A stretch of 64,000 nt of DNA from contig DATGZK010000010.1 in the NCBI GenBank assembly GCA_035489755.1, positions 62,001-126,000 of the forward strand. Reading direction: 5' to 3'. Under the pieces are notes generated by a model. That model was not told where the DNA came from and did no database searches. It saw nothing but the letters and a program-made list of their open reading frames with translations. The DNA comes from UBA9160 sp035489755. GTDB taxonomy: Bacteria; Myxococcota_A; UBA9160. Numbering within the stretch: position 1 is the stretch's first letter; each line of letters starts with the position of its first letter. Below, one piece after another: positions 7,600 through 15,835 of this stretch. A program made the position numbers and the translations under genes.

Positions 7600-9093
7600 A
7601 TGCATCTTAACCTTGGCACGATCCTCGAGGCCAGCGCCAAGGCGCGGCCCGATCACACCGTCTTGCGTCTTAACCAGTTTGCGCTGAGCTACGCGCAGCT
7701 CGACCGCGCAGCGCGCGGCGTGGCGCGTGGACTGCGCGAGCGTGGGATTGGTCCCGGGGATCACGTGGCGGTGATGATCCCGAACGTGCCGGAGTTCTCG
7801 ATCGCGTACTTTGGGATCTTGTACGCCGGGTGCACGGTGGTGCCGCTCAACGTTCTCCTCTCCGCGCCCGAGGTCGCCTACCACCTTCAGGACTCCGAAG
7901 CGCGGCTTGTGATTGCCCATCCGCTGTTCGCGGAGCCCGCGGGCAAGGGCGCGTCCGAGGCGGGGGTCCCGCTGGTTTGGTCGAGCGGGGATGCGGCGGG
8001 ACAAGAGAGCCTTGTGGCGATGGCGCACGGCGCTCCGCTCGAGATCATGCACCAGACCCAAGCCGCGGAGACTGCGGTCATCCTCTACACCTCGGGCACG
8101 ACTGGCAAGCCCAAGGGCGCCGAGCTCACGCACTCGAACCTGCTCCTGAACTGTGCAGTGGTCGTGCCCAAGCTCCTGCCGATCACGAACGATCACGTGG
8201 CTCTCGCCGCGCTGCCGCTCTTCCACTCCTTCGGTCAGACCTGCATCCAAAACGCGACCATCGCCGCCGGTGGCACCTTTACGCTCCTTCCGCGCTTTTC
8301 GCCCGAGGAGGCGCTCGCGATGATCGAGCGCGACCGGGTCACGCTGTTTGCCGGCGTACCGACCATGTACTTCGCGATCCTGCATCATCAAGGAAAGGCA
8401 CGGGACCTGTCGAGTCTTCGCTACTGCATGACCGGCGGAGCTGCGATGCCCGTCGAAGTGATGCGGGCTTTTGAGGAAAAGCACGGGGTTCAGATCCTCG
8501 AGGGATTCGGCCTTTCGGAGACGTCGCCCGTTGCGAGCTTCAATGTGCTGGACCGTCCCCGGCAGCCGGGATCGATCGGCTACCCGGTGTGGGGCGTCGA
8601 AATGGCGATTCTCGACGATCTCGACCGGCCGCTCCCCGACGGTGAGCGGGGCGAGATCTGCGTGCGCGGACACAATGTCATGAAGGGTTACTGGAAACGG
8701 CCGGATGCAACGAAGGAGGCGCTGCGAAATGGCTGGTTTCACACCGGCGATATCGGCGTTCGCGACAGCGCCGGCTCCTACACGATCGTCGATCGCAAAA
8801 AGGACATGATCATCCGCGGCGGCTTCAACGTGTACCCGCGCGAGATCGAGGAGGTGCTCTACGCGCACCCTGCGGTGCTCGAAGCCGCGGTCGTCGGAGT
8901 CCCCCATGAGAGCCACGGCGAGGAGGTGAAGGCGATCCTCGCGCTCAGGCCCGGTCACAAGCTCTCCGCAGCCGAGGTGATCGCCTTCTGCAAGGAACGG
9001 CTCGCGGCCTACAAGTATCCGCGCCACGTCGAGTTCCGCGACGCCCTGCCCAAGGGACCGACGGGAAAGATCTTGAAAAGGGAGCTGCGCTAG
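7600..9093 (+). CDS. Long-chain fatty acid-CoA ligase (AMP-forming)
   Basis: Activates a carboxylic acid to its acyl-adenylate and then the CoA thioester. 497 residues. Motifs: AMP-binding loop ILYTSGTTGKPKGAELTH (about residues 165-182), GFGLSETSP, the GWFHTGDIG segment, and the C-terminal KDMIIRGGFNVYPREIEE hinge with the catalytic Lys in the final PKGPTGKILKREL. GGAGGAG lies about ten bases before the ATG. Closest in style to FadD/DitJ-like ligases; substrate chain length is not readable. Its end overlaps the convergent transporter gene by 4 nt. Confidence 0.93.
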   Translation: MHLNLGTILEASAKARPDHTVLRLNQFALSYAQLDRAARGVARGLRERGIGPGDHVAVMIPNVPEFSIAYFGILYAGCTVVPLNVLLSAPEVAYHLQDSEARLVIAHPLFAEPAGKGASEAGVPLVWSSGDAAGQESLVAMAHGAPLEIMHQTQAAETAVILYTSGTTGKPKGAELTHSNLLLNCAVVVPKLLPITNDHVALAALPLFHSFGQTCIQNATIAAGGTFTLLPRFSPEEALAMIERDRVTLFAGVPTMYFAILHHQGKARDLSSLRYCMTGGAAMPVEVMRAFEEKHGVQILEGFGLSETSPVASFNVLDRPRQPGSIGYPVWGVEMAILDDLDRPLPDGERGEICVRGHNVMKGYWKRPDATKEALRNGWFHTGDIGVRDSAGSYTIVDRKKDMIIRGGFNVYPREIEEVLYAHPAVLEAAVVGVPHESHGEEVKAILALRPGHKLSAAEVIAFCKERLAAYKYPRHVEFRDALPKGPTGKILKRELR

Positions 9094-9974
9094 GCGCCCC
9101 GCCGCCGCGCCTCAAAGGCGAGGAGATAAACCCCAGCCAGCACCAAGGCTCCTCCGACGACGGCCTCGGGGCGGAGCTCTTCGCCGAGCGCATAGTGACC
9201 GAGCAGCACGCCGGCGACAGGCTGCAGGAACACGAAACCTGCGAGCGTAGAGGCATCCATCTGCGCGAGCGCCTGATTCCACAGCACGGTGCCGAGGGCC
9301 GACGCGAGAAGGCCGAGAGCCACCGCCCAGCCGAGCGAGGGAAGGAGTGCGGGCCCGCGCTCTAGGTGCGGGAGCTCAAACGCTGCAAGGGGCAGGAGGA
9401 GCGGGAGCGCGACTGCCAGTGACGCCGTGGTGATTGCAAGCGGAGGAAAACGGCCGAGCAGGGACTTTCCCGCAATTGTGTAGATCGACCAGGCTGCCCC
9501 GTGCGCGATCAGCAAGAGGTCGCCGGCGAGGCGGGAGGTGTCTGCGATGCCCCGAAAGGGAATCCCATTCGAGACCACCGTGGTGGCCCCAGCGAGCCCC
9601 GCGGCGAGCGCAGCCAGACGCAGCATCGAGAGGCTCTCGCCAAGCAGGAGGGCGCCGAACACCGCCACGCAAATCGGCTCCGTGCCGATGAGGAGCGACG
9701 CGCGCGAGGCGCTCGAGAAGGCGACGCCGTAGTTTCCGAGTGCCAAGGGCAGGGCATAGCCGAGTCCGCCCATGGCGAGAAGGCGCCGCCATGCGGGTTT
9801 TCCCGCGCGGAAGATCTCCCGTAGGTTTGGCGCCCCTGCGAGAGGCACCAGACATGCGAGTGCCACCCCGGTGCGCACCACCACGAGGGTGAGTTCGGGC
9901 AGGCCCGCGAGGGCCTTCTTGGTGGCGAAGTAGGTCGCCCCAAGGAAGAGGTTGAGGAGCAGGGCGAGCAGCAC
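9090..9974 (-). CDS. EamA/DMT-family transporter
   Basis: Inner-membrane exporter-type protein of the drug/metabolite transporter superfamily: 294 residues with about ten hydrophobic segments in two EamA repeats (the second beginning near GDLLLIAHGAAWSIYTIAGK). The N-terminus NLFLGATYFATKKAL matches the WG-x-NF-x3-K signature of the first repeat. The C-terminal half contains NQALAQMDASTLAGFVFLQPVAGVLLG, the typical EamA end. Substrate is unknown; many relatives export amino acids or metabolites. It lies 20 bp downstream of the thioesterase gene on the same strand. Confidence 0.9.
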   Translation of the reverse strand: MLLALLLNLFLGATYFATKKALAGLPELTLVVVRTGVALACLVPLAGAPNLREIFRAGKPAWRRLLAMGGLGYALPLALGNYGVAFSSASRASLLIGTEPICVAVFGALLLGESLSMLRLAALAAGLAGATTVVSNGIPFRGIADTSRLAGDLLLIAHGAAWSIYTIAGKSLLGRFPPLAITTASLAVALPLLLPLAAFELPHLERGPALLPSLGWAVALGLLASALGTVLWNQALAQMDASTLAGFVFLQPVAGVLLGHYALGEELRPEAVVGGALVLAGVYLLAFEARRRGA

Positions 9975-9994
9975 GGCGCCAGGCGCGGCGGCGG

Positions 9995-10684
9995 CTATGG
10001 CGCACTCCCTCGACGCAAGCGCGCGAGTTCGCCCATCTTCGCGAGGTCGACCGACACGAACAGGCCCTCGGCTTCGGCCGTCAGCAGATCGCCTGCGTAC
10101 AGCTGGCCTTCGGTGAAGATCTTGCGCCCTTCGACGCGCAGCACCCGCGCCTCAAAGCGAAGTTCCCGATGCAGGGGGGTCGGCTTTCGGTAGCGAATCG
10201 TCAGCGTCCCGGTCATCCCGGGATGCCCGGTCATGGACTGCGCGAAGCCCAGCACTTCGTCGAAGGCGGCGGCGATGAAGCCGCCGTGGACGTGCCCCGG
10301 GGGCCCTTCATAGGCGATGCCGAACGTCACAGTCCCGCGCACCACGTCGCCTTCGATATGCAGAGCGATGGGGGGAGCCATCGGGTTCGAGAGCCCGATG
10401 AGAGGGCTGTAGTCGAAAAAGGCGCCGACGTCGCCAGCATTGGCGGTCTCGGCGAATCCCGCGGGCAGCGCACGCCTTGGGTGGCTCGCGAGGCGCTCGG
10501 CGTAGCGCTCAAGGGCGTCGGCCGCGGCGCGGAGCTCTGCCTCGGGTGCGTCGCTCGTAACGAGACGGTCAATCACCTCCCGCATCGCCTTGGCGAGTCG
10601 GCGCCGTTCCGCCCATGCTCCCCTGGCCTCGAGGTGTGCCGAGCTCCAGTACGGCCAGTTCTTGCGCTCCGCTTGGTCCGCCAT
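9995..10684 (-). CDS. PaaI-like hotdog thioesterase
   Basis: Likely the independent gene within the longer frame: ATG at 10684, preceded by GCGGAGGGGCG, gives 229 residues (MADQAERKNWPYW start). An N-terminal helical region is followed by the 4HBT/PaaI fold, with GPPGHVHGGFIAAAFDEVLG containing the HGG-x4-D signature of acyl-CoA thioesterases. The region after it (TGTLTIRYRKPTPLHRELRFEARV) is the usual beta-sheet. Expected reaction is hydrolysis of an acyl-CoA or aryl-CoA thioester; the substrate is not readable. Confidence 0.7.
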   Translation of the reverse strand: MADQAERKNWPYWSSAHLEARGAWAERRRLAKAMREVIDRLVTSDAPEAELRAAADALERYAERLASHPRRALPAGFAETANAGDVGAFFDYSPLIGLSNPMAPPIALHIEGDVVRGTVTFGIAYEGPPGHVHGGFIAAAFDEVLGFAQSMTGHPGMTGTLTIRYRKPTPLHRELRFEARVLRVEGRKIFTEGQLYAGDLLTAEAEGLFVSVDLAKMGELARLRRGSAP

Positions 10685-11239
10685 CGCCCCTCCGCCCGCG
10701 CTACACGAGTGCAGGATACGTGACGACGCGGTCCGCGACGCGCGCCAAGCGGTGAGGCTGTGCGTCTGCGCCTTGCCCGGCTCGAGCAGGTGGACAACGT
10801 GCCAGCCCCTGGCGAGGAGCGCATCGGCAATGATGCGCCTGTGGCAACGCCAATAGAGGCGCTCCGCGCACAGAATGGCGGTGGGGGTCTCGCCCGCCAA
10901 AGCCTCGAGTTCGGCGACACCTGCGGCGCCCTCGGCTGTGCCGAGGTAGTCGGCATAGTTGCGGAAGGCCGGCTCGAGCCAAGCCGCATTCGGCGAGTCG
11001 TCCGGCCGCTTGATGGGCTTGCGCCTTCCTCCAAGACTTTTGCCGAGCCAGACGTAGCGGATCCCCGCCCGGGGGAGCCAGCGCTCGAGCTCCGCGCGGG
11101 CATGCTGAGGATTTCGCCGGGAGCCTGGGAATCTCCGAACATCGGCCACGACTCCGATGGCCGCTTCGCGAAGCAGCGCAGTCAGCTCCTCGGCGGTTCG
11201 CGTCCCATGTCCTGCGGTATGGACAACCAACCCCTGCAC
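9995..11239 (-). CDS. Apparent DUF488 plus thioesterase fusion (probable frameshift)
   Basis: One open frame of 414 codons (GTG start at 11239, directly after the TGA of the upstream LLM gene). Residues 1-165 are DUF488 (GVVADVRRFPGSRRNPQ, ILCAERLYWRCHRRIIAD, HVVHLLEPGKAQTHSLTAW), a family of small proteins of unknown function. Residues from about 186 are a hotdog thioesterase. The join looks artificial: adding one G in the coding-strand TTGG near 10745 restores a typical DUF488 tail (ARVADRVVTYPALV) ending at TAG 10701-10703. A separate ATG with GGAGG then starts the thioesterase 16 bp later. I therefore read this as two genes joined by a single-base deletion or sequence error, not a true fusion. 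Confidence 0.75.
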   Translation of the reverse strand: MQGLVVHTAGHGTRTAEELTALLREAAIGVVADVRRFPGSRRNPQHARAELERWLPRAGIRYVWLGKSLGGRRKPIKRPDDSPNAAWLEPAFRNYADYLGTAEGAAGVAELEALAGETPTAILCAERLYWRCHRRIIADALLARGWHVVHLLEPGKAQTHSLTAWRASRTASSRILHSCSAGGGAMADQAERKNWPYWSSAHLEARGAWAERRRLAKAMREVIDRLVTSDAPEAELRAAADALERYAERLASHPRRALPAGFAETANAGDVGAFFDYSPLIGLSNPMAPPIALHIEGDVVRGTVTFGIAYEGPPGHVHGGFIAAAFDEVLGFAQSMTGHPGMTGTLTIRYRKPTPLHRELRFEARVLRVEGRKIFTEGQLYAGDLLTAEAEGLFVSVDLAKMGELARLRRGSAP

Positions 11240-12250
11240 TCACGCCGCGCCGAAGATGTCGAGCATGGCATCGAGGTTCGCACGCACACGCTCGGGGGGG
11301 ACGCCGACGCCCGGGGCGTAGAGGAGGGGCTCGTCGGTCAGACCTTTCCACTGCGCCAACCGATCCCGCGCCTCATCGGGCGGGCAGGCGATCGCGATCT
11401 CGTCGACCAGCGCGTCGGGGATCGCGTCTGCCATAGCGCGAACGTCCCAGCGCCGCAGCGCCGCGCGGCACGCCTCGCCCACGTGGCGCAGGCCGTGCAG
11501 GTCGAGTACGGAGTGATAGATCTCGGTGGTGAAGTAGAAACCAATCTGGGGCTTGGCATCGCGTACCGCCTGGCTGCGGTCGGGATGGATCGACACCATG
11601 ACATAGGGCACAAGCGCGCAGGCGCCCGAGGCTCTGCCGGCGCTGGATTCGGCGTTCGCGAGCCCCGGGAGCGTCACTTCCCTGTGCCAGCGTCGCGTCG
11701 CGATCGGGTGTCCCACAAGGCCATCGGCCACGGCCCCGGCGGCGGCGATCATGCCGCGATTCACCGCCGCGACCCAGATCGGGATGCTGCTGCGGGCGGC
11801 GCCCGGCCGCGCAAAGAGCGGGACATTGAGCTTCCAGTATTTGCCGTCGAATCGCAGGCCACCGCCCTTTTGCGCGGCAAAGGCTGCGCGCAAAAGCTGG
11901 ACGAGCTCGCGCATGCGTGCCGCGGGGGCCGAGAATGGCACGCCGTACCAGTCCTCGTTCATGCGGCGCGTGGCAGAGCCGAGGCCGAGCACCATCCGCC
12001 CGCCGCTCAGCTCGTCGAGGTCCATGGCGGCGCTTGCGTGCACGAGCGGCGAGCGTGTAAAGGCGTTGGCGATGGCGCTCCCGATCCGGATGCGGGAGGT
12101 CGCCTCGGCGATGGCGCCCAGCGTCACGTAGCCATGCCGGTTGAAGAACTCAATCGTGTAGACCCCGTCGAAGCCCGCTGCCTCGGCCCGCTGGGCGAGT
12201 TCGAGGTCGGCGCGCGCCGAGCCTCCGGTGAGCACCAGTCCGATCCGCAT
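11240..12250 (-). CDS. LLM-class (F420/FMN-type) oxidoreductase
   Basis: Luciferase-like TIM-barrel enzyme, 336 residues. The opening IGLVLTGGSARADLELAQRAEAAGFDGV, IRIGSAIANAFTRSPLVHA, and LSGGRMVLGLGS are characteristic of the F420-dependent branch; the PIWVAAVNRGMIAAAGAVADGLVGH block is the C-terminal ligand region. Whether the cofactor is F420 or FMN cannot be settled from sequence alone, and no F420 biosynthesis gene is in the window. Its TGA abuts the GTG of the DUF488 gene, so both are probably co-expressed. A 135-bp divergent region separates it from the rightward zinc-ribbon gene. Confidence 0.88.
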   Translation of the reverse strand: MRIGLVLTGGSARADLELAQRAEAAGFDGVYTIEFFNRHGYVTLGAIAEATSRIRIGSAIANAFTRSPLVHASAAMDLDELSGGRMVLGLGSATRRMNEDWYGVPFSAPAARMRELVQLLRAAFAAQKGGGLRFDGKYWKLNVPLFARPGAARSSIPIWVAAVNRGMIAAAGAVADGLVGHPIATRRWHREVTLPGLANAESSAGRASGACALVPYVMVSIHPDRSQAVRDAKPQIGFYFTTEIYHSVLDLHGLRHVGEACRAALRRWDVRAMADAIPDALVDEIAIACPPDEARDRLAQWKGLTDEPLLYAPGVGVPPERVRANLDAMLDIFGAA

Positions 12251-12385
12251 CGGCCCATGCTACCGAGCCGCGAAGCCGGCGGCCGCTCGCGCAAGGGCGC
12301 GAGGCCGTGACCGCATCCGACACAGGGTCGGGCCACGCTAAGAAAGTGCGCGGCGCCGAGGCACGCGCTCGAAGGAGAAAGACCC

Positions 12386-12604
12386 ATGAACTGCATGCTT
12401 CGCACGCGTCAACGTTGTCCGGTCTGCGCCTTCAGCGAAGTGGTGACCGACCAGGTCGTGGAAGGCGGCTTCCTGCTGCTGGGCGCGTGTCCGCGCTGCG
12501 ACCATCGCTGGACCGGAGCCCTGCCCCGGCCTGGCTTCCTGCGGGCCGTGCCCGTGCGGCCGGGTGCCCCACTGCGCAGGGAACAAGGCATCGCGGCCGC
12601 CTAA
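12386..12604 (+). CDS. Small zinc-ribbon protein
   Basis: 72-residue protein with two CxxC knuckles, CPVC (residues 11-14) and CPRC (35-38), spaced as in zinc ribbons. AAGGAG lies eight bases before the ATG. The C-terminal half is Pro/Arg-rich and probably disordered. It stands 59 bp upstream of the first ArsA-like ATPase on the same strand and may be co-transcribed with it. No family name recognised. Zinc binding is inference from the cysteines; it could bind nucleic acid or a protein partner. Confidence 0.65.
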   Translation: MNCMLRTRQRCPVCAFSEVVTDQVVEGGFLLLGACPRCDHRWTGALPRPGFLRAVPVRPGAPLRREQGIAAA

Positions 12605-12663
12605 CGCAGCCCGCCTCGGAGCCGGACCCCCGCCGTCCCCAACGAAGGTGGTACCGTCGGTGC

Positions 12664-13854
12664 GTGAGGCTTGTTCTCTACACAGGCAAAGGCGGTGTCG
12701 GGAAGACCACGACCGCTTGTGCGACCGCGCTTTGTGCCGCCGCTCGCGGCCGGCGCACACTCCTGGCGTCGGCCGACGCTGCCCATAGCCTGGGGGACGT
12801 CCTCGAACGCCACCTCGGGCCTCGCCCCACCCCCGTCGCAGCCTGCCTCGACGCGCTCGAGCTCGACGCGCGCGCGGAGATGGCCGAGCACTGGGGCCGG
12901 ATTCGCGACTACCTCGTCTCCGTGCTGCGCTACCAGGGACTGGAGGAGGTCGTGGCCGAGGAGCTCGCGCTCTTGCCCGGAGCGGAAGAGCTCTCGACGC
13001 TCCTTGGTGTCGAGGAGCATTGCCGCTCCGGTCGCTACGACCTCATCGTCCTCGACTGCGCCCCCACCGACTCGACGCTCCGGCTGCTGACGCTCCCGGA
13101 GGTCGTGCGCGGAGCGCTGCGCGTGCTGCTTCACGTGCAGCAGGCGCTCTCGGCCGTGGTGACGCCGCTCGCGCGCAGCATCGTGCCGATTCCACTCCCC
13201 GACGCGGCCGTCTTTCGGGACATCGACCGACTGCTGTTTCGAAAGCTTCTCGCGCTCCGCAAGCGCGTCATCGCGGACAGTTCGAGCGTGCGTTTGGTCG
13301 TCACCCCGGAGCGCATGGTGATCGACGAGGCACGGCGCGCCTTCACCGACCTTGCGCTCTTCGAGATTCCCTGTGACGCAGTCATTATGAACCGGCTCCT
13401 GCCTCCGGTCGCGGCCCGCGAGGCTTTCTTCCATGACTGGGGCCGACTCCAGGAGGAGCGGCGGCGCGAGGTGGAGGCGCTGTTTGCACCGCTTCCGGTG
13501 CTGCCCGCCCCGCTGCGCAACGATGAGCTCATGGGGATTGAAGCGCTGCGGGCCCATGGGGAGGAGCTTTTTGGTGAGCACGCGCCCGATGCGAGGCTCG
13601 GGGTTGCGGGGCGGGTGCGATTCGCGCGGGACGCGACCGGATACCGGGTCGATCTGCCCCTGCCCCATGCCGAGCGCGCGGCTCTCGACGTCGCCAAGCT
13701 GGACGATGAGCTCGTCGTGTGCTCCGCGGGACGCCGCCGGGCGCTCAAGCTTCCCCGTCGCCTCGCTGCGCTCTCGCTCGCGAGCGCGCGCTTCGAGCGC
13801 GACATCCTGGTCGTGCGCTTTGCGGCCGAGCCGGCGGACGAGGCGCGGCCCTAA
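12664..13854 (+). CDS. ArsA/Get3-like ATPase, first of tandem pair
   Basis: SIMIBI-class P-loop ATPase with one ATPase domain. GTG start at 12664 gives 396 residues opening RLVLYTGKGGVGKTTTACA, the deviant Walker A with the signature Lys. Switch I region reads ADAAHSLGDVL and switch II DCAPTDSTLRLLTLPE. The last ~80 residues (YRVDLPLPHAERAALDV onward) look like the Hsp20-like C-terminal domain found in bacterial ArsA homologues. Arsenite-binding cysteines and other ars genes are absent, so arsenite pumping is unlikely. Actinobacterial ArsA-like pairs (Rv3679/Rv3680 type) form heterodimers; a similar arrangement is plausible here. The stop overlaps the next start by one base (TAATG). Confidence 0.85.
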   Translation: MRLVLYTGKGGVGKTTTACATALCAAARGRRTLLASADAAHSLGDVLERHLGPRPTPVAACLDALELDARAEMAEHWGRIRDYLVSVLRYQGLEEVVAEELALLPGAEELSTLLGVEEHCRSGRYDLIVLDCAPTDSTLRLLTLPEVVRGALRVLLHVQQALSAVVTPLARSIVPIPLPDAAVFRDIDRLLFRKLLALRKRVIADSSSVRLVVTPERMVIDEARRAFTDLALFEIPCDAVIMNRLLPPVAAREAFFHDWGRLQEERRREVEALFAPLPVLPAPLRNDELMGIEALRAHGEELFGEHAPDARLGVAGRVRFARDATGYRVDLPLPHAERAALDVAKLDDELVVCSAGRRRALKLPRRLAALSLASARFERDILVVRFAAEPADEARP

Positions 13855-15014
13855 TGCGCGTCCTGCTCCATACGGGTAAGGGGGGAGTGGGCAAGACCAG
13901 CCTCGCTCTCGCCACGGCGCTCGGTGCAGCGTCGCATGGCCACCGTGTCTTTGTGCTTTCCACCGACCTCGCGCACAGCCTTGGGGACGCGCTCGGTCGG
14001 CGCATCGGCCCGCGGCCGCAGCGCATCTGCGAGCGCGTGACTGCACAAGAGGTCGGAGTCCTGGATGAGCTCGACCGGGCCTGGGCCGACATCCAGGTTT
14101 GGCTGCGCGAGCTCCTGCGCGAACAGACCGACGAGCTCCTGGCGGAGGAGCTCCTCGTCTTCCCCGGGCTCGAGGAGCTGATCTCGCTGCGGGCGGTGCG
14201 CGAGGTCGAGGCCACGGGCGAATTCGACGTTTGTGTCGTCGACTGCGCTCCCACAGGCGCAACGCTTCGCATGCTGCGCTTCCCCGATGCCCTGCGCATC
14301 TTCATGGAGAACTTCTTCCAGCTCGAGCGGCGCGGTGCGCGCCTGCTGCGGCCCCTCGTGGATCGCGTCCACGCGGGGCGCCTGTTGCCGCGCGAGGAGT
14401 TTTTCGAGGCCTTCGAGCGGCTCTACCGCGAGGTCGAGGACGTGCAGCAGATTCTTCTCGACGGCGACCGCACGACCGCGCGCCTCGTGGTGAACCCTGC
14501 GCGTGTCGTGGTCGAGGAGACCCGACGTTCCTTCGCGTATCTGTCGCTGTACGGCGTCGCCACGGATGCGATTGTGGTGAACCGCCAGCTCCCTGCGCGT
14601 GCAGCGGAAGGCTACTTCGCGCGTTGGGCGGAGCGAGAACGGCGCGAGCTCGAGGACATCGAGTCCTCGTTCCCGGTGCCGATCTTCCACGCTCCACTCT
14701 TCCCCCACGAGCTGGTGGGTGAGGAGCAGCTGCGCGAACTCGCCCGCCACGTCTACGGCGATCGCGATCCGGCCACGCTCTTCACCCGCGCCCGGCCGAT
14801 CCGATTGCGCAAGCGCGGCGGCCGCACCTGCCTCGAGATCGACCTTCCGAACGCACGAAAGGAGGAGATCGAGGTTTCCTTGCATGGCGAGGTCGTGCTC
14901 GTGCGCGTGCGCGACGCGCAGCGGCGCATCGCCCTCCCGGCCTCGGTCAAAGGTCGCGCCGTCGCGCACGCACGGCTCGAGGGGGGCGTCCTCGAGGTCG
15001 CATTCGAGGCGTGA
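13854..15014 (+). CDS. ArsA/Get3-like ATPase, second of tandem pair
   Basis: Paralogue of the preceding gene: 386 residues, Walker A HTGKGGVGKTSLALATAL, switch I STDLAHSLGDALG, switch II DCAPTGATLRMLRFPDALR, and a C-terminal Hsp20-like segment (LEIDLPNARKEEIEVSLHG). It has a larger helical insert after the switch II region (MENFFQLERRGARLLRPLV), where Get3-type proteins build a client-binding groove, so client or membrane-protein handling is a possible role. Both copies keep the catalytic Lys, so both should bind ATP. The frame extends upstream into gene one, but the TAATG overlap and motif position fix the start. Confidence 0.85.
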   Translation: MRVLLHTGKGGVGKTSLALATALGAASHGHRVFVLSTDLAHSLGDALGRRIGPRPQRICERVTAQEVGVLDELDRAWADIQVWLRELLREQTDELLAEELLVFPGLEELISLRAVREVEATGEFDVCVVDCAPTGATLRMLRFPDALRIFMENFFQLERRGARLLRPLVDRVHAGRLLPREEFFEAFERLYREVEDVQQILLDGDRTTARLVVNPARVVVEETRRSFAYLSLYGVATDAIVVNRQLPARAAEGYFARWAERERRELEDIESSFPVPIFHAPLFPHELVGEEQLRELARHVYGDRDPATLFTRARPIRLRKRGGRTCLEIDLPNARKEEIEVSLHGEVVLVRVRDAQRRIALPASVKGRAVAHARLEGGVLEVAFEA

Positions 15015-15802
15015 GCGACCGGCCGCCCGGAGAGCCGAGGCGCATCGTCTCGCTCGTGCCGAGCCTGACGGAAGCCCTGTTCGTGCTCGGTCTGGGTGAG
15101 CGCGTGGTGGGCGTCACCGACTGGTGTGTTCACCCAGCGCAAGCGGTGGCTCCCCTGCCCAAGCTCGGCGGGACAAAGAACCCAGACCTTTCGGCGATTG
15201 TGGCCCTGCGGCCCGACCTTGTGATCGCGAACCGGGAGGAGAACCGGCGCCAAGACGTGGAGCGCCTCCGTGCGGCGGGGTTCGCGGTCTGGGTGACCTA
15301 TCCGCGAACGGTTCGCGACGGAGTGGCGCTGCTGCGCGAGATTGCCTTGCTCGGTGCCACCGCGGAAGCGATCCGCGACGTCGTGGAGCCCGTGGAGGCC
15401 GCTTTCGGCGCCGCCCTCGCGGCGCGGGGTGGGCCTGCGCAGCGCGTGTTTTGTCCGATCTGGCGCGATCCTTGGATGAGCGTCGGCCCGGACACCTACG
15501 CTCACGACCTCCTCGCGCTGTGCGGCGGTGAAAATGTCTTCGGCGCCCCCAGCGATCGGCGCTATCCACGGGTCACGCTCGCGCAGCTGGAGGCAGCCGC
15601 GCCGGCCGTCGTGCTGCTCCCGGACGAGCCCTACGCTTTCGCTCCGCTCGATGCCGCAGAAATCGCCCGGCTCGACATCCCCGCCGCCCACGCCGGGCGG
15701 ATCCATTTGATCGACGGCACCTGGGTGTCATGGTACGGTCCGCGCATCCGCGGTGCGCTCGAGGGGCTGTGCGCGCTCCTCGCCCCCCAGCGCCCTACGT
15801 AG
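15011..15802 (+). CDS. Helical-backbone metal-receptor (BtuF-like) protein without signal peptide
   Basis: 263 residues of the periplasmic-binding-protein type III fold: RIVSLVPSLTEALFVLGLGERVVGVTDWC, then LGGTKNPDLSAIVALRPDLVIANREENRR, and a C-terminal lobe with YPRVTLAQLEAAAPAVVLLPDEPY. This family (BtuF, FecB, ShuT) binds cobalamin, haem or siderophores. It lacks any signal peptide or lipobox and starts by a GTGA overlap with the second ArsA-like gene, so the product is predicted cytoplasmic. No permease or ABC ATPase is adjacent. The ligand is unknown; a DWC Cys-containing loop near residue 38 resembles the cobalamin-binding subgroup. Confidence 0.83.
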   Translation: MSDRPPGEPRRIVSLVPSLTEALFVLGLGERVVGVTDWCVHPAQAVAPLPKLGGTKNPDLSAIVALRPDLVIANREENRRQDVERLRAAGFAVWVTYPRTVRDGVALLREIALLGATAEAIRDVVEPVEAAFGAALAARGGPAQRVFCPIWRDPWMSVGPDTYAHDLLALCGGENVFGAPSDRRYPRVTLAQLEAAAPAVVLLPDEPYAFAPLDAAEIARLDIPAAHAGRIHLIDGTWVSWYGPRIRGALEGLCALLAPQRPT

Positions 15803-15835
15803 GTCAGCGTTGTACGGAGCCCAGGGAGAATCCGC

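Noticed and set aside
7414..9027. 537-codon antisense frame over the acyl-CoA ligase
   Set aside because: The plus strand carries all ligase motifs; the antisense product has none.
9995..11239. Novel DUF488-thioesterase enzyme
   Set aside because: A single-base insertion restores the normal DUF488 C-terminus and stop, and the thioesterase has its own start.
12307..12663. Upstream extension of the first ArsA-like frame
   Set aside because: Overlaps the zinc-ribbon gene in another frame and lacks family similarity; Walker A must be at the N-terminus.
12664..15014. Arsenical resistance operon
   Set aside because: No arsB, arsC, arsR or arsenite-binding cysteines; both ATPases are single-domain Get3-like proteins.
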